A stretch of DNA of 42,472 nt from Pseudomonadota bacterium (GCA_002863065.1 PKDL01000144.1:1-42472); one strand, 5' to 3'. Positions 29,109-39,500 are shown, counted from the stretch's first letter. Notes: generated from the sequence alone by a model not told the origin. A program made the numbers and translations.

Positions 29109-32100
29109 GTGAATAGCGCGCTCTTGGATCCGCAAAGCGCATCGGAAGGGATACCACTTGTGAACGCTGCCCGTTCATTGGCACTCATGCTCGTCTTAGC
29201 TTCCTTGAGCTCGTGTCCAGATGACACCGTGGTTTACCAGGACTTTTACCTGTCGGTTACAAGCGAAGTACCTGCCGATGGCCTATCGATCGACCGGCTA
29301 GTACTCACTTTTCGGAACCACGATTCTGGAGTCTTAGGCCTCTTTGGGCAGTTCGACAGTGACGTTCTTAGATACGAGGTAAGTCTACCCACCGTGGCTG
29401 ATATTACGAACTCAGCGTACGTTGTGCAGATCAATTCTGGCGAAATTATACGGGGAGATGTACTCGCAGTTATATGGGGACTTCATGCCAATGAAGATCG
29501 CCCCCTTGTCTCCTGGAGTGGAAGCCTCGATCTCGATAGTAATGGCGTAATCTCGGTGCGCTTGGACGCTATTGCACCGACTTGTGACGTCGATGGCGAT
29601 GGCCTTTTAGATTGCAGTATCGAGGGGTGTTGTTCGTCGGCGGATACCATACTTGAAGATTGTGATGACAGTAACGCGGCATCTCATCCCCTTGCAGCAG
29701 TACCAGCCTGTATTCCTTGCGAGCCACAGACGGATTACAATTGTGACGGTCAGATCGATCGTTGTCCCGATCGAGATGGTGACAATGCTGCCGATTGTGA
29801 TGCCACGGTTGATTGTGACCCAGACGATAGCTCTGTCCATACCTCGGCCGAGGAAATCTGTGATGGTAAGGACAACGACTGCAATGGTGTAACCGATGAA
29901 AAATTTACTGACACAGACGCAGATGGGACCAAAGATTGCGTTGACGATGATATTGATGGCGATGGTGTCGCCAACGATATGGACTGTGCTCCGTTGGACG
30001 GCGCGACATATCCCGGGGCGACCGAGTTGTGTGATGGTGTAGATAACGACTGTAATGATGCCACGGACGACAGCCCAGGGTGCGTGGAGTGGGAGAATGA
30101 CTGGGACGGTGACGGTATCCTTCCCGGGCAAGATTGTAACAACTACGATTCCAAAACTTTTCCCGGGTCTACCTACGCCGGATGTTGCATTCCTGATACG
30201 TCACTCAGCCCCGAAGCGGTGTTGCTGGCGTGCGATTTTGACTGTGATGGGAATGCCAATCTGTGCTCCGACGACGATGATGATGGGGATGGCTATTCGA
30301 ACACTGTCGACTGCCCTGGAGGCCAGCAGGACCCAACCATATACCCAGGCGCACCAGAAAAATGTGGTGATGGTATTGACCAGGACTGTCTCTTTGGAGA
30401 CCAAGACTGCGAGTCAATTGTTGATGTAGATGGTGACCAATACGGTGCGGAGGTGGACTGTGATGATAGCGATCCGACCGTTTATCCGAATGCTCCAGAG
30501 TTGTGTGACGGCAAAGATAATAACTGCAATTCATTCATCGATGATGGAAATCCAGAAGCCAGTATTGATTGTTTGAATCCAGATCCTGAACGACAGTTTG
30601 GCTTATGCGCCTTGGCTGAGAACCTGGGTACGACAGTTTGCGCCCAGAATACTGATAATCCCGCTCTACCGGTGTGGGCATCCGAGCAGGTAAACGGCGA
30701 AGGGCAAGCCGTTATCTGTATTGGTTACTACCCGCCACCGTTAGCAGAGACCCTTTGCGATAATCAGGATGAAGATTGTGATGGTCAGGTTGATGAAGAC
30801 TTTGAGTGGGTGGAGATACACTCTGCATCCGACGGGTCTAATATTGTTTTGGCGAAGGGAGACAGTTGCGGCACGGGTGCATGCCTCGGTGGCAATGTCG
30901 TGTGCCATCCTGCTGCGCTAAGTCGAGATATCTCTGGGCAACTTACCTGCGACAGTCTGTCCAACCAATCAAGTGAAAATAGCGGCGGCGGTCCGGGGGT
31001 ATCGTTCTGTGATGGTATCGATAATGACTGTGATGGTGTTGTAGATGGACACTCACTGCCCTTAGCTCAGACGACTTGCAAGCAGCTAGGTGTCTGTGGC
31101 GCCGAACCGGAACTAGTTCAGACTGCATGCGTGGATGGTGTATGGCAATGCGGATACACCATGGATGCATACGACGGCGAAACGGAGCTGCGTTGCGATG
31201 GGCTGGATAATGACTGCGATGGGAATGTTGATGAGGACTTGTCATGGGAGAACGTGCCGTTCGGCGCTCCTTGCGATGGGACTGGGGAATGTGGTCCGGG
31301 CATCGTAACGTGTAATAGCGAGCAGCAAGCGGTCTGCTCGACCAATCCGTCGGGTCCGCAAGCGGAGGCGCAGTCTGAGTTATGTGACGAAAAAGACAAT
31401 GACTGCGATGGGCTTACAGACGAAGGGCAATACTGGGAATGGAATGGAATTCAATATCCCTTGAATAGCCTGTGTGAAGGAATCGGAGAATGCGGGGTTG
31501 GTGTTGTCGAATGTTCGGACTCTACGCTTCTACCAGTATGTTCCACAAACCTAGACGGTACCGCGTCAGAGTCGTCCTCCGAGGTATGCGATGGCAAAGA
31601 CAACGACTGTGACGGCCTGACGGATGACGATCTTTTCTACGGAGCGCAGCCCGTGGGTGCGCTTTGCGATGGCATTGGTGAATGTGGTGCTGGAATCGTT
31701 GAATGCGCGGTGGATGGGAGCCTATCAGCCACGTGTTCTACGAATGTCAATGGAGCTTCGTCCTCCGATACTGTGGAACTTTGCGATGGACTAGACAATG
31801 ACTGCGATGGAGTCACCGACGAAGGGTTCGCTTGGACCGACCCAGTAAGTAATACGCAGATACCGTTGAGCTCGCCTTGTGATGGAATCGGTGAATGCGA
31901 CCTTGGAGTGGTGGTTTGCGCACCCGGCGACAGCACCATTGCGGTGTGCAGTACGAACACAGATGGTACCCAGCCTCAAAGCGATGCGGAGGTATGCGAT
32001 GGCCTGGACAATGACTGCGACGGTCAAACAGATAATGGATTAGGATGGTTTGATCCGGAGCTAAATGCGGTTGTTCCATTAGGATCACCTTGTGATGGTA

Positions 32101-35100
32101 TTGGGCAATGCGGTACGGGCATCGTCGAGTGTGCGAATGACGGCTCCAATGTCGCGACCTGTTCTACCAATCCAAATGGGAGTGACTACATATTTCAGGT
32201 TGAGATTTGTAATAACCTCGATGACGACTGCGATGGGCTCACTGATGATGTAGTCGGTACGGCAACGCCAGGAGTGACGTGCACACTAAGTGGCGCTTGC
32301 AATCCTGCCAATGTGACAGCGACTTGCATAGCAGGTAACTGGTCTTGCGATTACAGCATAGTCGTAGGCTACGAGGTATCGGAGCAAAGCTGCGATGGCA
32401 TAGATAACGACTGCGATGGACTTACCGACGAAGCCGGCTTGGTGGTGCCGACTGAATGCGACAAGCCAGGGGTTTGCTCAGGAGCCTCGCCTCAGTGCAA
32501 TGGCGTTTCTGGCTGGTCATGTGGCTTTGATGCGCTTCCAAACTATGCCCCCAGCGAGCAAGGAGCAGCGTTCTGCGATGGCGTAGATAACGACTGCGAC
32601 GGTTTTACCGATGAACATTTCCCGTCACTCGGGCAGGTGTGCACTTCAGGGCAGTCCGGGTGTACTGCCTCTGGCGTCACGATTTGTACGGCAGACGCGA
32701 CCAGTACTGTTTGCGATGCAGAAGGACAACCAGCGGGTACGCCCTGTAATGATGGACAGCTTTGCACATTCGGAGATGTGTGTTCGGGGGGATATAACTC
32801 CACATGTAATGGCACCGACTACTCGTGTGTTAGTGATGAACTTAGTTGCACGACTGACACATGTCTGGGTGATGGCAGTTGCGAGTATATTTTACAGCCT
32901 GATGCCTGTCTGATCGGCGGGGTATGTCGAAGTCCTGGTAGCTTGAATCCTCTCAACGACTGCCAGTTATGCGACCCAGAAAATCCTGAAGTATGGTCTG
33001 ATGTCGTAACAACGACAGCGTGTAATGACGGGAATGCTTGCACGACAGGCGACAATTGTGACGGAGCTGGACAGTGTCTTGGCACTGGAGGAATTGATTG
33101 CAGCGATGGTTTGCAATGCACTCAGGACAGTTGCGTGGAAGCAGGTGTTGGTTTTGAGTGCGAAAATACGCTGAAGGTTGGAGCGTGTCTTATCGATGGT
33201 GAGTGTTATGCGACTGGCGTGCAAAATCCTAGCAATCCTTGCCAAGTCTGCGACGCAAGCACCCAGACCGGTGCTTGGGTTGACCGTACGGATGGAACGG
33301 CATGTACGGACAATAACAAATGTACTCTCAACGACTCTTGCCAATCTGGTGTCTGCGCTGGGATCACGAATCCGTGTGATGACAACAACACATGTACAGA
33401 CGATAGCTGCGACCCGGGTGCAGCGTCACTCAATGGTTGTGTCCAAACAGATAATTCAGCCACCTGCGCTGATGACGGACTTCCGTGTACCGATGATATA
33501 TGCAGTTCGGGGGGATGTACTCATCCGCTCAAAAATAACCGGTGTTTGATCGAGGGCACTTGCTACGTCAAAGATGCGGGTAATCCCGACAATGTGTGTC
33601 AGACGTGCGACGCCGACAGTCCTCTTTCCTGGAGTCCGACCAGTCAGGGACAGGGATGTGATGATGGACTCGTATGCACCTCGGTTACTGAATGTGACGG
33701 CAGTGGATTGTGTGAAGCCATCACTACCCTCAACTGCGATGATGGAAATGAGTGCACGGCAGATTCATGTTCTGAACCCAGCGGATGCGTGAATGCGCCG
33801 CTAGATGGAACGCAATGTCAGGATGATGGACTGTTGTGTACTGCTGACCAGTGTTCTGAAGGTTCATGTGAGCACATTCCCACCTTCGGCACGTGCGCTA
33901 TCGATGGACAATGTTATTTGTTAGGGGCTGGGAACCCTACCAACGTTTGCCAGCGCTGCACTCCAGCACAATCTCAGTCGGATTGGTCGCCCGTAGGAAA
34001 TGGACTCATGTGTGATGCTGATAGCGATGGCTGCACCCCTGACGCGTGCCAGGACGGTCTTTGTGTTGCGGGTCCAACCCTCGATTGCAGCGCCCTAGAT
34101 ACGGAATGCACTCTTGGGGTGTGTATCTCTCAGTCAACTTTTAATGGTGAATGCAGCCTGGAAAATCGACCGAACGGTACGGCGTGTTCTGACGACGGCT
34201 TGGGATGTACCGCTGACCAGTGTCTAGAAGGGGTGTGCGACAGCTCTGAAGTGAGTTCAGGTTGCTTAATTGGCGGTGCATGCGTTCCTGAAGACACTGC
34301 CTCTCCAACGAATGCCTGTAAGTCATGTCAGAATTCCGTCGACCCGGCGGCGTACGCAAATAGTCCGATTGGTACGGACTGCAGTGACGATACCTTTCAG
34401 TGCACCTCAGATACCTGTGATGGCTCGGGCAATTGCACTGAATCAATCAATCCTGGGACCTGTCTCATTGATAGCAGCTGCTACGCACAAGGTGCAGTGA
34501 GTCCCTCAGGTTGCTCATCATGCCAGCCTAGTATCAGCGAAACTGCGTGGACCCTGTTACCCAATGCTACCGCATGTACCGATTCGGACGGTTTGAGTTG
34601 CACGGACGGTCAGTGCAATGGGACAGACCAATGCATCCCTACCTTAGCACCCGATGCATGCCTTATTGGAGGAATATGCTTTAGCGAGAATGCCATTTCT
34701 TCATCGAACCCATGTCAAGCGTGTCAACCCAGCCTTAGTATAAATACATTCACCGACGTACCTGATAATACGACCTGTCCATCAGATGGAAACGAATGCA
34801 CGCTGGATGTTTGCATATCCGGTGTGTGTAATACTCCTGCTGCCGATGGTTCATCATGCGGTGACGGGAGTGACTGTCTAACGAATACGTGCCAAACGGG
34901 CTTTTGTGACCTGTCTTCTCTTCCGGATGGCAGCTCATGTACAGATGACGGTAACGTCTGTACCAGCGATGCGTGCCAGGCCGGCGCATGTACCCACCCT
35001 ATAGTGGCCAATGGTACGGCGTGTCCAGATGACGGAGATTTGTGCACCAACGACCAATGTGAGTCGGGCGTTTGCCAACATCCTGCGAAATGTGTAGACG

Positions 35101-35366
35101 ACGGCTTAGCCTGTACGCTTGAGTCCTGCGACGCAGGGTCCTGCAGCACTATACTGGAATCAGATACTTGCCTGATTGACGGACTCTGTACCAACGATGG
35201 TACGGAGGATCCGGGTCCAGCATGTCAGTATTGCATTGCCGCAGTATCCAATTCGTCTTGGACAAGCTGGACGGGCGAGTCGAGCTCAGACAGCAATTGT
35301 GGAGACGGGATAGATAATGACTGTGATGGACTAACTGATGTTGAGGATGCCGAGTGTAACCCTTGA
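29109..35366 (+). CDS. Giant Cys/Asp-rich repeat lipoprotein with MopE-type metal-binding motif repeats
   Basis: 2085 aa; signal/lipobox-like SLALMLVLASLSSC; about 15 copies of a CDGxDNDCDGxTDE-like motif; second Cys-rich repeat class in the C-terminal half. True start probably internal, near 29160 (GTG). Confidence 0.88.
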   Translation: MNSALLDPQSASEGIPLVNAARSLALMLVLASLSSCPDDTVVYQDFYLSVTSEVPADGLSIDRLVLTFRNHDSGVLGLFGQFDSDVLRYEVSLPTVADITNSAYVVQINSGEIIRGDVLAVIWGLHANEDRPLVSWSGSLDLDSNGVISVRLDAIAPTCDVDGDGLLDCSIEGCCSSADTILEDCDDSNAASHPLAAVPACIPCEPQTDYNCDGQIDRCPDRDGDNAADCDATVDCDPDDSSVHTSAEEICDGKDNDCNGVTDEKFTDTDADGTKDCVDDDIDGDGVANDMDCAPLDGATYPGATELCDGVDNDCNDATDDSPGCVEWENDWDGDGILPGQDCNNYDSKTFPGSTYAGCCIPDTSLSPEAVLLACDFDCDGNANLCSDDDDDGDGYSNTVDCPGGQQDPTIYPGAPEKCGDGIDQDCLFGDQDCESIVDVDGDQYGAEVDCDDSDPTVYPNAPELCDGKDNNCNSFIDDGNPEASIDCLNPDPERQFGLCALAENLGTTVCAQNTDNPALPVWASEQVNGEGQAVICIGYYPPPLAETLCDNQDEDCDGQVDEDFEWVEIHSASDGSNIVLAKGDSCGTGACLGGNVVCHPAALSRDISGQLTCDSLSNQSSENSGGGPGVSFCDGIDNDCDGVVDGHSLPLAQTTCKQLGVCGAEPELVQTACVDGVWQCGYTMDAYDGETELRCDGLDNDCDGNVDEDLSWENVPFGAPCDGTGECGPGIVTCNSEQQAVCSTNPSGPQAEAQSELCDEKDNDCDGLTDEGQYWEWNGIQYPLNSLCEGIGECGVGVVECSDSTLLPVCSTNLDGTASESSSEVCDGKDNDCDGLTDDDLFYGAQPVGALCDGIGECGAGIVECAVDGSLSATCSTNVNGASSSDTVELCDGLDNDCDGVTDEGFAWTDPVSNTQIPLSSPCDGIGECDLGVVVCAPGDSTIAVCSTNTDGTQPQSDAEVCDGLDNDCDGQTDNGLGWFDPELNAVVPLGSPCDGIGQCGTGIVECANDGSNVATCSTNPNGSDYIFQVEICNNLDDDCDGLTDDVVGTATPGVTCTLSGACNPANVTATCIAGNWSCDYSIVVGYEVSEQSCDGIDNDCDGLTDEAGLVVPTECDKPGVCSGASPQCNGVSGWSCGFDALPNYAPSEQGAAFCDGVDNDCDGFTDEHFPSLGQVCTSGQSGCTASGVTICTADATSTVCDAEGQPAGTPCNDGQLCTFGDVCSGGYNSTCNGTDYSCVSDELSCTTDTCLGDGSCEYILQPDACLIGGVCRSPGSLNPLNDCQLCDPENPEVWSDVVTTTACNDGNACTTGDNCDGAGQCLGTGGIDCSDGLQCTQDSCVEAGVGFECENTLKVGACLIDGECYATGVQNPSNPCQVCDASTQTGAWVDRTDGTACTDNNKCTLNDSCQSGVCAGITNPCDDNNTCTDDSCDPGAASLNGCVQTDNSATCADDGLPCTDDICSSGGCTHPLKNNRCLIEGTCYVKDAGNPDNVCQTCDADSPLSWSPTSQGQGCDDGLVCTSVTECDGSGLCEAITTLNCDDGNECTADSCSEPSGCVNAPLDGTQCQDDGLLCTADQCSEGSCEHIPTFGTCAIDGQCYLLGAGNPTNVCQRCTPAQSQSDWSPVGNGLMCDADSDGCTPDACQDGLCVAGPTLDCSALDTECTLGVCISQSTFNGECSLENRPNGTACSDDGLGCTADQCLEGVCDSSEVSSGCLIGGACVPEDTASPTNACKSCQNSVDPAAYANSPIGTDCSDDTFQCTSDTCDGSGNCTESINPGTCLIDSSCYAQGAVSPSGCSSCQPSISETAWTLLPNATACTDSDGLSCTDGQCNGTDQCIPTLAPDACLIGGICFSENAISSSNPCQACQPSLSINTFTDVPDNTTCPSDGNECTLDVCISGVCNTPAADGSSCGDGSDCLTNTCQTGFCDLSSLPDGSSCTDDGNVCTSDACQAGACTHPIVANGTACPDDGDLCTNDQCESGVCQHPAKCVDDGLACTLESCDAGSCSTILESDTCLIDGLCTNDGTEDPGPACQYCIAAVSNSSWTSWTGESSSDSNCGDGIDNDCDGLTDVEDAECNP
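29850..32620 (+). repeat. Coding repeat array, MopE-type CDG(I/L/K)DNDCDGxTDE units
   Basis: Recurrent tgcgatgg...gataatgactgcgatgg DNA units; about 14 copies, plus one isolated copy at the C-terminus (about 35300). Confidence 0.9.
32730..35250 (+). repeat. Coding repeat array, second Cys-rich class (xxCLIxGxCYxxGxxNPxNxCQxC / CxDDGLxCTxDxC)
   Basis: About eight CLIxGxC units (e.g. DACLIGGVCRSPGSLNPLNDCQLC, GACLIDGECYATGVQNPSNPCQVC) interleaved with DDGLxCTxDxC units. Confidence 0.85.
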
Positions 35367-35460
35367 ACTCGCCGCATCCGGGCGTGCTGACCGATCTGGC
35401 CAGGGTTGCTTGGACACCTTTAGACGGTACGGCCGCTCGTTCAGCGAGACCAAACAGGTA

Positions 35461-36981
35461 TCACCCGAGCTTCTCTTTCAGCGCAGCAACGTCGACATCA
35501 TATTTTTTCATGAGCTTGCGAAAGTATTTCCGATCGATCTCGGCTTCCTTTGCTGCATGGGAAATATTTGAGTTGTTACGCCGGAGTAGATTCAACACAT
35601 AATCGCGTTCGAACGTACCGATCCATTCTTCTTTCGCTTCCTTGAACGTCTTTGCAAGACCCAGCGGCATGGCCGTCGACTCTCCGGATGCTTCATCGAT
35701 CTGAAGTGGCACGCCGTGGGGGGTGGGAGGACTAACAGAGCTCGCTTCAAGGTTCGCTGAGACCTCCGTCGTTGCTTGTTCGTTCACCGCGCGCGTTGTT
35801 ATGAAACCAATACCTGAAATGTGTTCCGGTAGGTCTTCAGGTTGTATGTACTCCGTTTCGGCGAAGCTGCAGGCTCTCTCCACGACATTGACCAACTCAC
35901 GGACATTGCCTGGCCACCGGTAATTCATCATGCAGTCGAGTGCATCTCGTGAGATACCTTTGACTCGAACACGCCCAGTACTCTCTTGGTTGAAGCTACT
36001 CTTTCTCAGGAAGTGCTTCACGAGCAGCGGTATATCTTCCTTGCGGTCGCGCAGTGGCGCGAGCACCAGTCGAACCACGCTAAGGCGGTAAAACAAGTCC
36101 TCTCGAAAGCGGCCATGCTTGACCTCTTCCTCAAGGTTGCGGTTCGTTGCAGCCACAACCCGAACGTCGATGCGGATCGGCTTGTTTGCACCGACGCGGC
36201 GTACCTCGCGTTGTTCAAGTGCGCGCAGTAACTTGGGTTGCAGGTCTAGGTTTAGTTCGCCCAATTCATCCAGAAAAATGGTACCGCCTTGGGCCATTTC
36301 AAATAGCCCTTGGCGAGCCATTATAGCTCCAGTAAAGCTACCTTTTTCGTGCCCGAATAGCTCAGACTCGATGAGGTTCTCTGGAACTGCACCGCAATCG
36401 AAGACTACGAAGGGGCCACGGTTGCGTTTACTGAACTGGTGGATTGCGCGGGCTACGACTTCTTTACCCGTTCCAGTCTCACCTTCGATAACTACGGTTA
36501 CTCCGGTGGGCGCAATCTTTTCCAAAATGCCGAAAATTTCACGCATCCGGACTGACTTACCCACAATGCTGCCGAAAGCTTCACGGTTGGAGGGCAGTAC
36601 CTCAACACGCTCATCTAATGACTGGAATCGGATGTCGGTCTTGCCCACGGTAACGGTACAGCCTGGCTTCAAGAAGGCTTCTTTGATGCGCACTCGATTT
36701 ACGAAGGTACCATTTGTGGAGTCTAAGTCTTGAAGCAGATAGTGGTCGTCATCTTGGTATATTCGGCAGTGGTAGCGAGACGCAGTGTCATCATCGATGA
36801 CGAGGTCGTTATCCTCCATAGCCCCTACGGCAATATTATTCTGGTCGAAAATGTATTCGGAGCTTTTGCCGTCATCCTTCTCGATAACGAGCTTACACTT
36901 TCGGAGGTGTATTGCGGTGGGTCGCCCGGAAATATAGGCGATCTTGGTCGGGGGGATATAGTCCGGAAACTTGCTACTCAC
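35461..36981 (-). CDS. FHA-domain sigma54-dependent transcriptional activator (AAA+ and Fis-type HTH)
   Basis: FHA: DNDLVIDDDTASRYHCRIYQDDDHYLLQDLDSTNGTFVNRVRI; GETGTGKEVVARAIH; GSFTGA; C-terminal NNSNISHAAKEAEIDRKYFRKLMKKY. Confidence 0.95.
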   Translation of the reverse strand: MSSKFPDYIPPTKIAYISGRPTAIHLRKCKLVIEKDDGKSSEYIFDQNNIAVGAMEDNDLVIDDDTASRYHCRIYQDDDHYLLQDLDSTNGTFVNRVRIKEAFLKPGCTVTVGKTDIRFQSLDERVEVLPSNREAFGSIVGKSVRMREIFGILEKIAPTGVTVVIEGETGTGKEVVARAIHQFSKRNRGPFVVFDCGAVPENLIESELFGHEKGSFTGAIMARQGLFEMAQGGTIFLDELGELNLDLQPKLLRALEQREVRRVGANKPIRIDVRVVAATNRNLEEEVKHGRFREDLFYRLSVVRLVLAPLRDRKEDIPLLVKHFLRKSSFNQESTGRVRVKGISRDALDCMMNYRWPGNVRELVNVVERACSFAETEYIQPEDLPEHISGIGFITTRAVNEQATTEVSANLEASSVSPPTPHGVPLQIDEASGESTAMPLGLAKTFKEAKEEWIGTFERDYVLNLLRRNNSNISHAAKEAEIDRKYFRKLMKKYDVDVAALKEKLG

Positions 36982-37035
36982 GTGGTGGAATCTATCTGGT
37001 GCTGTACGTATGCGTCAACTAGCCCCGGCTACCTA

Positions 37036-37086
37036 AAATATTTGTGCCGATGAAGGCGGCCTTCTGTGGGTGGTCTACAAATATTT
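37036..37086. promoter_or_regulatory. Inverted repeat pair in a divergent intergenic region
   Basis: AAATATTTGT (37036-37045) and exact reverse complement ACAAATATTT (37077-37086), 31-bp spacer containing GAAGG-CGG-CCTTC. Confidence 0.55.
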
Positions 37087-37128
37087 CGCTATCGCGGTAC
37101 TATGAGACGACAACACGGCGGAGAGTGG

Positions 37129-37599
37129 ATGTCAGGCGACGTAGTACAGCGAACGGTTATGTTGAGTGCGGGAGCCCTCAATGAAGATAAGGTCCTTTCA
37201 TGGCTCGCCAGTTTAGTGAGGGAGCTTCGGAGGACATTTGAAGTTCCTATCGGTACTGCAGGTACTCTGCTCGTGTCGTCAGATAGTGGTACCGTTGAAA
37301 TAGACCCTCGTACGAAACGTCCCGTGGCAGCTAATACATCCCGTTCCCTTGGTTTCACTGCTAGTGATGCGCTCCTTTCAGTGGTGAAAGGCGGTGTTTT
37401 GAACGATGAGCGATTAGCTCGGTTGGAGGGACCGGATGCAATCGGCAGTCTGTTCGCGAAAGCCTTAGCTGCCGAGTTGGTCGAAAACCGACGCGCAGCA
37501 ATCGGTAACTTTGGAGTATGGACCATAGGTCGTCTCCCGGACCTGACGGTGTTTGTTCGATTCCGCTCTCGGCCCGCCATAAACCGGATGTTGGCCTAG
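37129..37599 (+). CDS. Hypothetical protein with possible HU/IHF-like C-terminal segment
   Basis: MSGDVVQRTVMLSAG...; C-terminus ENRRAAIGNFGVWTIGRLPDLTVFVRFRSRPAINRML resembles the HU beta-arm (GFGTF...FKPGKALK). Weak similarity by eye. Confidence 0.5.
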   Translation: MSGDVVQRTVMLSAGALNEDKVLSWLASLVRELRRTFEVPIGTAGTLLVSSDSGTVEIDPRTKRPVAANTSRSLGFTASDALLSVVKGGVLNDERLARLEGPDAIGSLFAKALAAELVENRRAAIGNFGVWTIGRLPDLTVFVRFRSRPAINRMLA

Positions 37600-37611
37600 T
37601 GCTCCATGCTC

Positions 37612-38979
37612 TCATGTGATCCTGTGCCTCAACCAGCCATCGCCCTTCCACGCCCAAACCATCGCAGCGCCGAAAATTAACCGATAAATTGCAAATCCGA
37701 TCCAGAGCGCGATCAGTCCATGCCCGGCCTGAAGTCCAAAATACCAGGCGACTGGTAGGAAGACCCCCCACTGCGTGGCTAGGGACCAGACCATGACTTG
37801 TTTAGCAGCCCCCGCGCCTATTAGCGTATTCGAAAGCACTACGCCGCTTGCATCAATGATCATGACTAACCCAATGATGCGCAGAGGCATTGTGGCGAGC
37901 GCGACTGTCTCTGGATCACCACCGATAAACATTGACAATAAGCCAGGTGCCACGAAAATAGCTAAAAGCCCTGTCGCGAGACCAAATGCGGTGCCTGCCA
38001 TGAGAGCCAACCAGCCCCATGTTCGGGCATCGGTCGGTCTCCCTGCTCCCAAGCTTTGACCAACAAGACTGGCGGCACCCAAACCAATGCCCACCGACGG
38101 GAGTATGCTCACAAGGGCAAATGTAACTAGGACATGACTGGCACCGAGGGCTTCTGGACCCAGCTTGTCGGTTATCCAAAAAAACGCCAGAAATCCCAAG
38201 CTGAATAGCATCGACTGTAATCCAGCAGGGGCTCCCAATCGTAGCAATGATCTGAGTGCTGTTTTGCGTCCGCCGTTATAAAAACGTTGGCTTGGTCCAC
38301 GGGACATAGCTAAACGCACGTAGTAAATCGTGCCAACAGCTTGTGCGATCGTGCTACCTACGCCCGCTCCGAATACGCCCAGGGGTGGTATGGGGCCTGC
38401 ACCAAAAACCAGAATCATTGAACACATTACGTTGACGATATGAATGACAATAATGGTCTCTAGGTAAATGCGCGCTAGACCGAGACCATTCCAATAACCG
38501 CGGAAGGCGAAGTTGGCGGCGAGAAACGGAAGACCGGCCAATCTTGCCGCCAGATACGATGTACCGAGTATTTCCGTATCCGCCCGATTCGTCAGCAGAG
38601 TCATCGCGAAGTCAGATAAATACGCGCAAAGTAGAGCGAATGGAATCACTGTTTGTACCGTGAACACTAAGCTGCGTCGGAGTGCGCCAACAGCGCCATC
38701 AAGGTCGTCTTCGCCAACTTTTCGAGAGACGTATGCCTGTACCCCGGAACCAAGCCCGATAAAGAAGCTACTGAGGACCCAGTTCACGTTTCCAGCCAGA
38801 GCGACCGCTCCGAGGCGGAGGGTGCCGAGCTGTCCGACAATCCATGTATCAATAATATTCAGCAGGTTCTGTGAGGTGAGTGCAAGGATGATGGGAAGTG
38901 AGAACGCCGCAAGCTGACGACCGCGCTCGCGCTTATTCAGTTCGGATAGGGGCGCGACCTTCTTGATGTTAGCTTGCAT
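37612..38979 (-). CDS. MATE family efflux transporter
   Basis: 455 aa, 12-TM-like; SLPIILALTSQNLLNIIDTWIVGQLG; repeated GVGSTIAQ / GLGAASLVGQSLGAG motifs. Confidence 0.9.
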   Translation of the reverse strand: MQANIKKVAPLSELNKRERGRQLAAFSLPIILALTSQNLLNIIDTWIVGQLGTLRLGAVALAGNVNWVLSSFFIGLGSGVQAYVSRKVGEDDLDGAVGALRRSLVFTVQTVIPFALLCAYLSDFAMTLLTNRADTEILGTSYLAARLAGLPFLAANFAFRGYWNGLGLARIYLETIIVIHIVNVMCSMILVFGAGPIPPLGVFGAGVGSTIAQAVGTIYYVRLAMSRGPSQRFYNGGRKTALRSLLRLGAPAGLQSMLFSLGFLAFFWITDKLGPEALGASHVLVTFALVSILPSVGIGLGAASLVGQSLGAGRPTDARTWGWLALMAGTAFGLATGLLAIFVAPGLLSMFIGGDPETVALATMPLRIIGLVMIIDASGVVLSNTLIGAGAAKQVMVWSLATQWGVFLPVAWYFGLQAGHGLIALWIGFAIYRLIFGAAMVWAWKGDGWLRHRIT

Positions 38980-39062
38980 CGACGGGGTCTTGATGGCGCA
39001 CTTTGAGGAGAGAATCAGGTGTAAGAGACGCCATCAGGTTCGGCTCACGGCACGTGGGAGGC

Positions 39063-39500
39063 TCAGAATGTGAAGGTTTCTTCGCGCAAGTGACGCTTTT
39101 TCAGGAAGCCCTTCTCTCTCTGTTCCTGCTCTTCTTTGCACATAATACAGAGCGTGGCCTCGGGACGCGCAAAGAGCCGCCGTTTTGAGATGATGGAACC
39201 ACATGATTCGCACTCATCGTACTCACCGTCTTCAATCCGGCGGAGTGCTTTGTCGATCTTACCCAAGAGATACTTGTCACGGTCTCGAAGCCGATTCTCG
39301 AAGGCCGCTTCATACTCTAGCGTTGCGAGGTCCACCTCATCGGGCGTTTTTGCCGTTGACGCCGCTAGGTTTTTACGCGCCTCTTCCGTGGCGCCAAGCA
39401 GGGTCGCGCGCTTGTCTTGGAGCAGTACTTTGAACTCCTCCAGTTCCTCCGGTGTGAGCGGAGCGTTTTCTTCGGCGCGCTCAGGTCGTTTTCGAGCCAT
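39063..39500 (-). CDS. DksA/TraR family C4 zinc-finger protein
   Basis: 145 aa; coiled-coil N-terminus; CESCGSIISKRRLFARPEATLCIMC. Confidence 0.9.
   Translation of the reverse strand: MARKRPERAEENAPLTPEELEEFKVLLQDKRATLLGATEEARKNLAASTAKTPDEVDLATLEYEAAFENRLRDRDKYLLGKIDKALRRIEDGEYDECESCGSIISKRRLFARPEATLCIMCKEEQEQREKGFLKKRHLREETFTF

Noticed and set aside
29607-30131. 174-aa minus-strand ORF and many other long ORFs antisense to the repeat lipoprotein
   Set aside because: Periodic Cys/Asp codons (TGY/GAY) deplete stops on the other frames; low-complexity V/I/T- or S/P/H-rich products are artefacts.
29850-35250. CRISPR array, given many regularly recurring DNA units
   Set aside because: Repeats are coding, degenerate at the DNA level, variably spaced and in frame with one long ORF.
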